Source: Streptomyces sp. SID4985 (lineage in GTDB: Bacteria > Actinomycetota > Actinomycetes > Streptomycetales > Streptomycetaceae). Taken from it: a DNA stretch of 54,771 nt. The translations under genes were made by a program, and so were the position numbers. The number at the start of each line of letters is the position of its first letter. Position 1 is the first letter of the stretch. The DNA is taken from positions 1 to 54,771 of the forward strand of contig NZ_WWIR01000716.1 of NCBI RefSeq assembly GCF_009863025.1, written 5' to 3'. Positions 42,575 through 52,735 of this stretch are shown here, in pieces. The notes beneath the pieces are model-generated. The model made no database searches, was not told the origin of the DNA, and saw nothing but the letters and a program-made list of their open reading frames with translations.

Positions 42575-44017
42575 TCATGCCGGACGACCGTTCCCGTCGC
42601 CTGCCCCGCCGGGCACTTCCGCACGCGCGTGCCGCGCGGCGGCGGCCTTCTCGGCGGCCAGCCGACGGTGTTCGGCGGCCCGGCGCTCGTGGATCGCGGC
42701 CATGCGTAGGTGGTACGCGGGATCGTCCTCCTCGTAGATGTCGGGGATGCCGTCCTCGTCCTCGTCGCGCTCCTCTTCCTCGCACATGCCCCGGTACTTC
42801 GCATTACGTACCTTCAGCAGCACGGTCGCACAGATGGCCGCGATCAGCGATCCGACGAGGACGGCCGCCTTGACCTCGGCGGTCAGCGCGGCGTCGTCCG
42901 CGAAGGCCAGCTCGCCGATCAGCAGCGAGACGGTGAAACCGATCCCCGCGAGCGTCGCGACCGCGAACACGTCGGCCCACGCGAGACCCTCGCCGAGCGT
43001 GGCCCGGGTGAAGCGCACGGTGAGCCAGGTGCCGCCGAAGACACCGACGGTCTTGCCCACGACCAGACCGAGCACCACACCGAGCGTCTCCGGCCGCGTG
43101 AAGACCTGCACGAGCGCACCGCCGGAGACCGGCACCCCGGCGCTGAACAGCGCGAACAGCGGCACCGCGAGCCCGGCCGACACCGGCCGCACCAGATGCT
43201 CGATCCGCTCCCCGGGCGAGCGCTCCTCGCCCTCACGGGTGGTGCAGCGCAGCATCAGCCCCATGGCGACGCCCGCGATGGTGGCGTGCACCCCGCTCCG
43301 GTACATCAGCGCCCAGGCCACCAGCGCGAGCGGCACGTACACGTACCAGCCGCGCACCCCCTTGCGCAGCAGCAGCCAGAAGACGGCCAGGGCGGCGACG
43401 GCCCCGCCGAGCGCGACGAAGTCGAGCCGGCCGGTGAAGAACACCGCGATGATCAGGATGGCGAAGAGGTCGTCGACGACGGCGAGCGTGAGCAGGAAGG
43501 CGCGCAGGGCGCTGGGCAGCGAGGTGCCGATGACCGCGAGCACGGCGAGCGCGAAGGCGATGTCGGTGGCCGTGGGCACCGCCCACCCGGCCAGTGAGCC
43601 ACCCCCCGTGAGGCCGGTGAGGGTGTACACCAGCGCGGGTACGGCCATTCCGCACAGTGCCGCCGCCACGGGCAGCGCGGCCGCCCTGGGGTCGCGCAGA
43701 TCGCCTGCGACCAGCTCGCGCTTGAGTTCCGCCCCGGCGACGAAGAAGAACACCGCGAGCACGCCGTCGGCCGCCCAGTGCGCGACGGAGAGGTTCAGGC
43801 CGAGCGCGGCGGGGCCGAGGTGGAAGTGGCTGACCGCCTCGTAGCTGTCGCGGAGTGCCGGGACGTTCGCCCAGACGAGGGCGGCTATCGCCGCGACGAG
43901 GACGAGGACACCGCCCACGGTCTCGGTGCGCAGCGCGTCCGCGACGGCGGTCCGCTCGGGCAGCGACAGACGTCCCAGGGCCCGGCGGGTGGCGTTCGGG
44001 GTGCGGGGCGCGGTCAT
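42575..44017 (-). CDS. nhaA: Na+/H+ antiporter NhaA
   Basis: This 480-residue protein has about twelve membrane helices. The ion-binding aspartate pair is in LAVVDDLFAI, and TDIAFALAVLAVIG corresponds to the discontinuous helix 4. The C-terminus differs from the enterobacterial protein: after the last helix comes an acidic cytosolic tail (MCEEEERDEDEDGIPDIYEEDDPAY), then an Ala/Arg-rich helix. NhaA exchanges Na+ for protons to control pH and salt. ATG 44017 follows GTG 44020; either may start. Confidence 0.95.
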   Translation of the reverse strand: MTAPRTPNATRRALGRLSLPERTAVADALRTETVGGVLVLVAAIAALVWANVPALRDSYEAVSHFHLGPAALGLNLSVAHWAADGVLAVFFFVAGAELKRELVAGDLRDPRAAALPVAAALCGMAVPALVYTLTGLTGGGSLAGWAVPTATDIAFALAVLAVIGTSLPSALRAFLLTLAVVDDLFAILIIAVFFTGRLDFVALGGAVAALAVFWLLLRKGVRGWYVYVPLALVAWALMYRSGVHATIAGVAMGLMLRCTTREGEERSPGERIEHLVRPVSAGLAVPLFALFSAGVPVSGGALVQVFTRPETLGVVLGLVVGKTVGVFGGTWLTVRFTRATLGEGLAWADVFAVATLAGIGFTVSLLIGELAFADDAALTAEVKAAVLVGSLIAAICATVLLKVRNAKYRGMCEEEERDEDEDGIPDIYEEDDPAYHLRMAAIHERRAAEHRRLAAEKAAAARHARAEVPGGAGDGNGRPA

Positions 44018-44100
44018 CACGGGGGCCTTCCGGTCGTGGGCAGGACGAAACGCTTGCCGACCAGACTTCCCGGCGCACCTTGGGCACGTCGCGCGTGCCG

Positions 44101-44123
44101 ATTTTGTTTACTTTACCTAAGTT
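44101..44123 (-). promoter_or_regulatory. AT-rich element upstream of nhaA
   Basis: The unusually AT-rich stretch around TTAGGTAAAGTAAAC (minus strand) starts 84 bp before nhaA. Its left half TTAGGT resembles half of an iron-regulator (DtxR/DmdR) box, but the right half does not fit. It is more safely read as the nhaA promoter region. Confidence 0.3.
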
Positions 44124-44163
44124 CAGGGGGTGACGCATCCCCTGCAGTGGACCGTACGCGCGA

Positions 44164-44198
44164 GGGGTGCCCGGCGCTTCCCGCGCACCGGGCACCCC
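44164..44198 (-). terminator. Terminator hairpin for acetyl-CoA synthetase
   Basis: GGGGTGCCCGG and CCGGGCACCCC form a perfect 11-bp stem with a 13-nt loop, 20 bp after the stop of the synthetase gene. Confidence 0.7.
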
Positions 44199-44218
44199 AC
44201 TCGGCCGTACCGCGTCGC

Positions 44219-46174
<1,956 letters not shown>

Positions 46175-46202
46175 GACATCTCCCTTTCCCAGGGTGTCCG
46201 TT

Positions 46203-46216
46203 GTGTCCCGGGCCAC
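46203..46216. promoter_or_regulatory. Crp-like site upstream of acs
   Basis: GTGTCCCGGGCCAC fits GTG-N6-GNCAC. It sits 29 bp upstream of the acs start. The match alone is expected by chance a few times in this window. Its position before a carbon-metabolism gene makes it worth testing. Confidence 0.3.
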
Positions 46217-46249
46217 ACCTCATCAGACCCGGAGGCCGATGACAAGGGT

Positions 46250-46284
46250 GGGCCGCAGAATTGGTTTAGACCTTTCTGCGGCCC
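46250..46284 (-). terminator. Terminator hairpin for the SulP-carbonic anhydrase gene
   Basis: GGGCCGCAGAA and TTCTGCGGCCC form a perfect 11-bp stem with a 13-nt loop, 16 bp beyond the stop of the transporter gene on the minus strand. Confidence 0.7.
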
Positions 46285-46299
46285 CTCCGGAATGACCGC

Positions 46300-48738
46300 T
46301 CACGCGGGACCGCAGACCTCTTCCACCTCTCTCATGTCCTCTCTGACGTCGTGGAACACCCCTTCCTCCACGGGGCCGCCCAGCAGATAGGCGCGTGCCT
46401 CACCCACGTGGAAATACATCCCGTGCAACTCCAGCGCACCGGCCGCCAGGGCGCGGGCCACCGACTCGTGCGCCCGTAGATGCGCCAGCTGCTGGACCAC
46501 GTTGGTCAGACACAGCCGCTCCACCGCGTCGGCGGCCGCCCGCTCCGCCAGCCGGGGCGCCGTGCCCGCGTCGGTGGCCATCCGCTCCAGGCTCGGCAGC
46601 CCGTACCGCAACCAGCGTCTGAGCGGGGTCGGGGCGGCGCCGGGCTCCGCGGTGAGCAGCGCCTGCATCGCGCCGCACCCGGAGTGCCCGCACACCGTGA
46701 TCGAGCGGACCCCGAGCACGTCCACCGCGTACTCGATGGCGGCGCCCACCGAGTCGTCGCCGTGCTCCTCTCCCGGCGGCGGGACCAGGTTCCCCACATT
46801 GCGCACCACGAAGAGATCGCCGGGACCGCTCGCGGTGATCATCGAGGTCACCAGCCGGGAGTCGGCACAGGTGAGGAACAGCTGCGAGGGCCGCTGCCCC
46901 TCCCGCGCCAGCCGCGCCAGCTCCTCCCGGACCAGCGGGGCGGTGTTCCGCTGGAACGAGCTGATGCCACGGGCGAGTTCGTGGGGGTAGGTGTCGGGGG
47001 CCGGGGTGTTGGCGGTGGTGTCGGGGGCGGCGGCGGGGGCGAGGTCCGTGTGTCCCGGCACCAGGGTTGCGGCCGTTCCCGGCGAGGCCGTTTTCGAGGT
47101 GGCTGCTTCCGGCCGCGTGCCCTGCGCCGAACCGCCGGACGGCATCGCGCACTGGTGGTTGCGCCATGGTGTCCAGGGGCGGCAGCGGCAGGCGGTGGAG
47201 GGCGCCTCGGGGGAGTGGAACGTGCCGTGTCTGCCGGTCAGTTCGGCCGAGCCCCCGCGCGCGGTGTGGGAGGTCCGCCAGTCCTGCAGCGCCTCGTACG
47301 CCGCGTGATCCATGAAGGAGCCGTCCAACTCCACGACCGCGCGGCCGCCTTGGGGCACGTGATGCAGGGTTCTGCTGAGCCGGGGCACGGCGAGGAACGT
47401 CAACTGGCCGCGTACGTGCACATGGTGGACCCCGTCCTTCTCCTCGCGCGTGATGCGGGTGTGGGTGAGGCGGCGCAGGGCGAGGAAGACGGCCACGGCG
47501 ATCCCGAGGAGCACGCCCTCCAGGACGCCGAGGACGACGACGCCGAGCGTGGTGGCGACGTACACCGGGACCTCGCGGTGGCGGTTCACCGTGCGGATGT
47601 GGTGCAGGGACACCATCTGGATCCCGACGGCCATCACCAGGGCGGCGAGCGCGGCGAGCGGGATGTGCTCCAGGAGCGGGACCATCAGCAGCGTGGCGAT
47701 CACCACGAGGACGCCGTGCAGCATCGTGGAGTTGCGGCTCACCGCGCCCGCGTTCACGTTCGCCGTGCTGCGGACGGCCACTCCGGCGACGGGCAGGCCG
47801 CCGAGGGCGCCGGAGACGATGTTGGCCGCGCCCTGGCCGAGGAGTTCGCGGTCGAGGTCCGAGCGGCCGAGCCGGGCCTGGGCTCCGGTGCGGGCGGCGG
47901 CCATCTTGTCCACGGCGACCGCGCCGAGCAGGGACTGCACGCTGCACACCAGGGTCGTGGTGAGCACGGCGGCCACGACACCGAGTGCCGGTCCCTCGGG
48001 CAGCCCGGCCAGCGCGTGGCTGCTCCAGGAGGGCAGGTCGACGCGGGGCAGGCTGAGTCCGGTGAGCAGGGCGGCCGCCGTGGCCCCGGTGACCGCGACG
48101 AGCGGGGCCGGGACCTTGCGCAGCAGGCGTCCCGGTTCGCCGGGCAGGCGCGGCCAGGCCAGCAGCAGTGTCAGGGTCAGCGCGCTCACCGTCACCGCGG
48201 CCGGGTCCAGGTGCGCCAACTGGTGCGGCAGCGCACGGAGGTTGCTCAGCACCGAGCTGTCCGGGCTGCCGCCGATCACGATGTGCAGCTGGGCCACGGC
48301 GATGGTGACGCCGATGCCCGCGAGCATCCCGTGGACCACGGCCGGGCTGACCGCGAGGGCGCCGCGCGCCACCCGCAGGCAGCCCAGGCCGAGTTGGGCG
48401 AGTCCGGCGAGGACGGTGATGCCGCAGGTCGCCCGCCAGCCGTACCGGTGGATCAGGTCGGCGGTGACCACGGTCAGTCCGGCGGCCGGGCCGCTGACCT
48501 GGAGCGGGCAGCCGCCGATCCGGCCGGCGACGATCCCGCCGACGGCGGCGGCGACCAGGCCCGCCTGCAGGGGCGCGCCGGTGGCGAGCGCGATGCCGAG
48601 CGAGAGCGGCAGGGCGATGAGGAAGACGGCGACGGAAGCGGACAGGTCGGCACCCTCGACGGCGAAACGGCGGCGCCGGGGCGGTGGGTCGGTGGGTGGG
48701 GAATGGGAGTGAACGCGGGTGGGGGCGGTGGCTGACAT
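46300..48738 (-). CDS. SulP-type anion transporter fused to beta-carbonic anhydrase
   Basis: This protein has 812 residues. The first 400 or so are a SulP/BicA transporter with about ten to twelve helices (GGIVAGRIGGCPLQVSGPAAGLTVV near residue 70). A STAS-like segment (VVELDGSFMDHAAYEALQDW) lies near residue 470. After a low-complexity Thr/Pro/Ala linker, the last 215 residues are a beta-carbonic anhydrase with zinc ligands in TCADSR and CGHSGCG. The fusion would hydrate CO2 or dehydrate bicarbonate at the transporter mouth. The ATG at 48738 has GGAGGAG upstream. It precedes acetyl-CoA synthetase on the same strand but has its own terminator. Confidence 0.93.
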   Translation of the reverse strand: MSATAPTRVHSHSPPTDPPPRRRRFAVEGADLSASVAVFLIALPLSLGIALATGAPLQAGLVAAAVGGIVAGRIGGCPLQVSGPAAGLTVVTADLIHRYGWRATCGITVLAGLAQLGLGCLRVARGALAVSPAVVHGMLAGIGVTIAVAQLHIVIGGSPDSSVLSNLRALPHQLAHLDPAAVTVSALTLTLLLAWPRLPGEPGRLLRKVPAPLVAVTGATAAALLTGLSLPRVDLPSWSSHALAGLPEGPALGVVAAVLTTTLVCSVQSLLGAVAVDKMAAARTGAQARLGRSDLDRELLGQGAANIVSGALGGLPVAGVAVRSTANVNAGAVSRNSTMLHGVLVVIATLLMVPLLEHIPLAALAALVMAVGIQMVSLHHIRTVNRHREVPVYVATTLGVVVLGVLEGVLLGIAVAVFLALRRLTHTRITREEKDGVHHVHVRGQLTFLAVPRLSRTLHHVPQGGRAVVELDGSFMDHAAYEALQDWRTSHTARGGSAELTGRHGTFHSPEAPSTACRCRPWTPWRNHQCAMPSGGSAQGTRPEAATSKTASPGTAATLVPGHTDLAPAAAPDTTANTPAPDTYPHELARGISSFQRNTAPLVREELARLAREGQRPSQLFLTCADSRLVTSMITASGPGDLFVVRNVGNLVPPPGEEHGDDSVGAAIEYAVDVLGVRSITVCGHSGCGAMQALLTAEPGAAPTPLRRWLRYGLPSLERMATDAGTAPRLAERAAADAVERLCLTNVVQQLAHLRAHESVARALAAGALELHGMYFHVGEARAYLLGGPVEEGVFHDVREDMREVEEVCGPA

Positions 48739-49102
48739 CGTTTCCCGTCTCCTCCGGGGCTGCGCGGTCGCTGACTTGGGGTGGCTCGCCCGTATTCCGC
48801 CGTGTGGTGGCGGACATGGGGCGGGTGTTCGGTCGCGGCCGTGGGTCACGGCGTACAGCGGCGGGATGGATCAAATTTCGGTAAATGAATCGTAATGGCG
48901 AGTAAATGTCCCGCATAGCCTTTCGAGGCATATGGCGCATATCTCCACCCTCCAGAGTGAAGGGGGCATTTCATCGGCTTGTCGTACTAATTCCTTCTCG
49001 GCCCCGTGCGACCTTGGCGGCGCCGTCGGGGCGAACCCGGCGCAGCACCACAGAACGCCGTCATCAACTCGCCCGAGAGAAGCGCCTGAGAGAAGGAAGA
49101 AG
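48739..49102. other. AT-richer divergent promoter spacer
   Basis: No gene is supported. The region 48865-48990 is distinctly AT-richer than its surroundings (AAATTTCGGTAAATGAATCG) and must hold promoters for the leftward transporter and rightward lipoprotein genes. I could not assign a specific -10/-35 pair. Confidence 0.5.
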
Positions 49103-50380
49103 GTGGGCGGAAACATGGCCGCCACCCAGAGGATCGCCGTCTGTGCCATGGTCGCCGCGGCCGGTGCCGCATCCCTCGCCGGCTGCGCCACCGGCTCCCA
49201 CCCCGTGAAGGAAGGTGCGCCGGGCCCGCAGAAGGGGGTCGACGCCCCCAGGAGCGTGGTCCGTCTGATCGGTGACGGATCCACCGCCTACACCGGATCG
49301 CAGCCGCACCTGCCCAGGCCCGAGAAGCTGAAGCCGGGTCAGAAGCCGCCGCAGTTCGTGGTGTTCTCCTGGGACGGCGCCGGGGAGGACAGCCAGAAGC
49401 TGTTCTCGCACTTCCGCAAGGTCGCCAAGGACAACCACGCGAACATGACGTTCTTCCTCAGCGGCGTCTACATGCTGCCGGAGGCCAAGCGCGACCTCTA
49501 CAAGCCGCCGCAGCACTCGCCGGGCCGCTCCGACATCGGCTTCAACGACGACCAGGGCATCGCCGACACCGCCAAACAGGCCCGCCTCGCCTGGCTGGAG
49601 GGCAACGAGATCGGCACCCACTTCAACGGCCACTTCTGCGGACCCGACGGCGGGGTCGGCCAGTGGTCGGTGGACGAGTGGAAGAGCGAGATCGACCAGG
49701 CCAAGCAGTTCGTGAAGACCTGGAAGACCAACTCGGGCCTGAAGAACGCCTCTCCGCTGCCCTTCGACTACGACAAGGAACTCATCGGCGCCCGCACCCC
49801 CTGCCTGGAGGGGCAGAAGAACTTCATGAAGGCGGCGAGCCAGATGGGCTTCCGCTACGACTCCAGCGGCGTCAACAACCAGCTCTGGCCGAAGAAGAAG
49901 GACAGCCTGTGGGACCTGTCGATGCAGCTGGTCCCCTTCCCCGGGCACACCTTCGAGCAGCTGACCATGGACTACAACTTCATGGTCAACCAGTCCGGCA
50001 CCCAGACCCAGGGCGACCCCGACAAGTTCGGCCTCTGGGGCGACGAGATGCGTGACGGCCTGCTCAAGGGCTTCGACCGTGCCTACAACGGCAACCGCGC
50101 GCCTCTGATCATCGGCAACCACTTCGAGTCCTGGAACGGCGGCACCTACATGCGGGCCATCGAGGACGTGGTGAAGACGGTGTGCGGCAAGCCCGACGTG
50201 CGCTGCGTCTCCTTCCGTGAACTGGCCGACTGGCTGGACACGCAGGACCCGCAGACCCTCACGAAGCTGCGCACCCTGGAGGTCGGGGAGACGCCCAGGC
50301 AGGGCTGGGCGTCCTTCCTCTCCGGCCGCCCGGCACCGGCGCCGAAGGGCGTACCCGGGGCGCCGGCGGCCAAGCAGTAG
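49103..50380 (+). CDS. Polysaccharide-deacetylase-like lipoprotein
   Basis: This 425-residue protein has a lipoprotein signal peptide ending in the lipobox LAGC at residue 27. The body resembles NodB-type deacetylases: FVVFSWDGAGEDS in place of the TFDDG motif, a strand with MTFFLSGVYM, GNEIGTHFNGHFCGP in place of the HxxxH region, and GARTPCLEG. The metal-site residues are shifted compared with true deacetylases, so the activity is uncertain. The GTG at 49103 has AAGGA five bases upstream; an ATG four codons later is possible. It is anchored outside the membrane and may act on cell-wall glycan. Confidence 0.82.
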   Translation: MGGNMAATQRIAVCAMVAAAGAASLAGCATGSHPVKEGAPGPQKGVDAPRSVVRLIGDGSTAYTGSQPHLPRPEKLKPGQKPPQFVVFSWDGAGEDSQKLFSHFRKVAKDNHANMTFFLSGVYMLPEAKRDLYKPPQHSPGRSDIGFNDDQGIADTAKQARLAWLEGNEIGTHFNGHFCGPDGGVGQWSVDEWKSEIDQAKQFVKTWKTNSGLKNASPLPFDYDKELIGARTPCLEGQKNFMKAASQMGFRYDSSGVNNQLWPKKKDSLWDLSMQLVPFPGHTFEQLTMDYNFMVNQSGTQTQGDPDKFGLWGDEMRDGLLKGFDRAYNGNRAPLIIGNHFESWNGGTYMRAIEDVVKTVCGKPDVRCVSFRELADWLDTQDPQTLTKLRTLEVGETPRQGWASFLSGRPAPAPKGVPGAPAAKQ

Positions 50381-50386
50381 GACGCG

Positions 50387-51367
50387 TCAGGCGGGGGTGG
50401 CGACACCCTCGCCCAGTACGAAGCCGGGATCGATCTGCGCCGCCAGGTCGGTCCCGGTGCGCTCGTTCCCCCACGACTCGGCGTTCTTCAGATGGAAGTG
50501 CGCCATCTGACGGGTGTAGCGCTCCCGGTCGCGCAGCGCGTACGTCGCGTCGGCGGCGGTCCTCAGCCGGTGCAGCGCGGCCGCGTTGGTCTCCTCCAGG
50601 AGCCCGAAGCGGGGCGGGCGCCCCTTCTCCATGGCACGCACCCAGTCCGAGTGCCCGACCGTCACCAGCAGGTCGTCCCCGACCTCCTTGCGCAGGAAGT
50701 CGATGTCGTCCTGGGCCTGGACCTTGTTGCCGACGACCTTCAGCGTGACGTCGAAGTCGCGGGCGTACTCCTTGTACTGGCGGTAGACGGAGACCCCCTT
50801 CCGCGTCGGCTCGGCGACGAGGAACGTCATGTCGAAGCGGGTGAACATGCCGGAGGCGAAGGAGTCCGAACCGGCGGTCATGTCCACCACCACGTACTCG
50901 TCGGGGCCGTCGACGAGATGGTTCAGGAACAGCTCCACCGCTCCCGTCTTGGAGTGGTAGCAGGCGACCCCCAGGTCGGCGTCCGTGAAGGGGCCGGTGA
51001 CCATCAAACGGACGGCGCCGCCGTCGAGTTCCACCGGGCGCGCGCAGGCGTCGTAGATCGCGTTGGGCTCGCGCACCCGGACCATCCGCGAGCCCTCGCC
51101 GGGCGGGGTCGTCTTGATCATCGTCTCGGCGGAGGCGATGCGCGGGTTGCTGCCGCGCAGATGGTTCTTGATGAGCCGCAGCCGGTCGCCCATGGCGGGC
51201 AGCGCGGCCGCCTCCGCCTCGTCGAGGCCGAGAGCGGGGCCGAGGTGCTGGTTGATGTCGGCGTCGATGGCGACCACGGGGGCTCCGGCGGCCGCCAGAT
51301 GGCGGATGAAGAGGGAGGAGAGCGTGGTCTTGCCGCTGCCGCCCTTCCCGACGAAAGCAATTTTCAT
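50387..51367 (-). CDS. CooC/MinD-like P-loop ATPase
   Basis: This 326-residue protein begins MKIAFVGKGGSGKTTLSSLF, a deviant Walker A with the signature Lys, and contains DADINQHLGPALG and VVVDMTAGSDSFASGMF (Walker B/switch). The layout fits the CooC group, nickel-insertion ATPases for carbon monoxide dehydrogenase, but no such enzyme is in the window, so a general metal- or cofactor-insertion role is only an inference. An alternative ATG eight codons upstream (51391) exists. It is divergent from the Fic-like gene and convergent with the lipoprotein gene. Confidence 0.88.
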   Translation of the reverse strand: MKIAFVGKGGSGKTTLSSLFIRHLAAAGAPVVAIDADINQHLGPALGLDEAEAAALPAMGDRLRLIKNHLRGSNPRIASAETMIKTTPPGEGSRMVRVREPNAIYDACARPVELDGGAVRLMVTGPFTDADLGVACYHSKTGAVELFLNHLVDGPDEYVVVDMTAGSDSFASGMFTRFDMTFLVAEPTRKGVSVYRQYKEYARDFDVTLKVVGNKVQAQDDIDFLRKEVGDDLLVTVGHSDWVRAMEKGRPPRFGLLEETNAAALHRLRTAADATYALRDRERYTRQMAHFHLKNAESWGNERTGTDLAAQIDPGFVLGEGVATPA

Positions 51368-51498
51368 GTTCACGAACGGTAGTCGCTTCATCGCTTTACG
51401 TGTCAGGGAGTCCGGCGAAGACCACTCCTTCGTGGGGTGGCCGTCAGGTGCCCGCAGGGCTTCCCCAGGGGTGCGGGACCGGTCGAGGGGCGGACGCG

Positions 51499-51504
51499 TA
51501 GGGT
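51499..51504 (+). promoter_or_regulatory. -10 box TAGGGT for the Fic-like gene (leaderless)
   Basis: TAGGGT ends 7 nt before the ATG at 51512; no ribosome-binding site is present. Confidence 0.5.
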
Positions 51505-51511
51505 CGTACGC

Positions 51512-52336
51512 ATGAGTACGACTGGTGCGACCGCCGACCCGCTCGCCGCCCTGGGGTCGCTGCCCGGTGTGGCCGACTCCGTGGAGTCCGTGCGCAAGGC
51601 CGTGGACCGGGTCTACGGGCACCGGATCATGCGGCGCCGCAGCAACGCGATCACCTCCGAGGCCGCGCTGCGCGCTGCGCGTGGTTCGGCCGCGCTGTCC
51701 GGTGCCGACTGGGCCCTGGAGGAGGTGCGGCGGCGTACGGACTTCAGTACCGACACCGAGGCGCGCGCCATGGGCGCGGCCCTCAGGCTGACCGCCGAGG
51801 CGGGTCAGCTGCTGTCCATCTGGCGGCAGTCACCCCTGCGGGTGCTGGCCCGGCTGCATCTGGTGGCGGCCGCGAGCGACGGCGACGAGGTGGGCCGTCC
51901 GCGCCGCGCCGGTGAGACGGCCGACGAGCCGCTGATCGAGCTGCCGCTGCCGGACGCCCCCGAGGTCTCGGGCCGCCTGGACGGCCTCGCGGAGTTGATC
52001 ATCGCGGGCAGCTCGGCGCCCGCCCTGGTGACGGCCGCCGTGGTGCACGGTGAACTGCTCGCGCTGCGCCCCTTCACCTCGCACAACGGGCTCGTCGCCC
52101 GCGCCGCCGAGCGCATCGTGCTCATCGGCAGCGGTCTGGACCCGAAGGCGGTGTGCCCTTCCGAGGTCGGCCACGCCGAACTGGGGCGCGCGGCCTATCT
52201 GGGCGCGCTGGAGGGATACGTCTCGGGCACTCCCGACGGCATGGCGGCCTGGATCGCACACTGCGGCCGCGCGGTCGAACTCGGCGCCCGTGAGTCGACG
52301 GCGGTGTGCGAGGCGCTGCAGCGCGGAGCGGCCTGA
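51512..52336 (+). CDS. Degenerate Fic-domain-like protein
   Basis: This 274-residue helical protein resembles Fic proteins in overall layout (VHGELLALRPFTSHNGLVARAAERIVL near residue 180). The catalytic motif HPFxDGNGRxxR is altered: the His is Arg and the GNGR is HNGLVAR, so AMP-transfer activity is not expected. The N-terminal half (EEVRRRTDFSTDTEARAMGAALRL) aligns with the pre-Fic helices. Annotated relatives in Streptomyces are often called oxidoreductases without evidence. It lies next to a CooC-like ATPase and near the HAD phosphatase and ssd genes; a role is not evident. Confidence 0.75.
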   Translation: MSTTGATADPLAALGSLPGVADSVESVRKAVDRVYGHRIMRRRSNAITSEAALRAARGSAALSGADWALEEVRRRTDFSTDTEARAMGAALRLTAEAGQLLSIWRQSPLRVLARLHLVAAASDGDEVGRPRRAGETADEPLIELPLPDAPEVSGRLDGLAELIIAGSSAPALVTAAVVHGELLALRPFTSHNGLVARAAERIVLIGSGLDPKAVCPSEVGHAELGRAAYLGALEGYVSGTPDGMAAWIAHCGRAVELGARESTAVCEALQRGAA

Positions 52337-52385
52337 GCCGGGACGGATCAGGGGCGGCCGAACGCGGGGCGCCCCGGACAGGGTT

Positions 52386-52416
52386 GCGGCGGTACGAATC
52401 CCTCTCGTACCGCCGC
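52386..52416 (+). terminator. Terminator hairpin after the Fic-like gene
   Basis: GCGGCGGTACGA and TCGTACCGCCGC form a perfect 12-bp stem with a 7-nt loop, 49 bp after the stop. Confidence 0.75.
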
Positions 52417-52681
52417 TGGCATGTTCACCCGGGTTACCAAGCGTCCTCGTGTGTTGCTCATCAGGTCGGGGTGCTTTGCCCGGCCCTGGTGTAGCAGGCC
52501 CGTAATCGACGGTCCGACGTCGCGTGGGTGCCCAGTGTTCATGCAAGGTCCGTGGGGCCAAGTGCGTAGTAACAGGTAATCCTCGCGGATGTCCTTTGGT
52601 CTCGCGGGCCGTTGATTCCTTTGTACTGCAAAAGTGGAGGAATCGGAACCCCTGGCCGCACTTCTTTGCTTATCGTCCCAT

Positions 52682-52706
52682 CCGGGATTTCAGGTTTGAA
52701 TCCCGG
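52682..52706 (-). terminator. Hairpin downstream of the HAD gene
   Basis: CCGGGATT and AATCCCGG form a perfect 8-bp stem with a 9-nt loop, 29 bp beyond the HAD stop on the minus strand. The remaining 52417-52681 shows no gene. Confidence 0.5.
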
Positions 52707-52735
52707 GTGAACCGGTGCGGACAGGGGAGAAACGG

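Noticed and set aside
44101..44123. Possible DtxR/DmdR iron box upstream of nhaA
   Set aside because: Only the left half (TTAGGT) fits the 19-bp consensus; the right half does not.
46480..48735. A very long open frame on the plus strand opposite the SulP-carbonic anhydrase gene
   Set aside because: Its sequence is low-complexity Gly/Arg/Asp typical of antisense frames in GC-rich DNA, and the minus strand encodes a clear two-domain protein.
52682..52715. GGTTTGAATCCCGG sequence resembling a tRNA T arm
   Set aside because: The T stem does not pair as in a tRNA and no anticodon or acceptor arm can be drawn upstream; it is a simple hairpin after the HAD gene.
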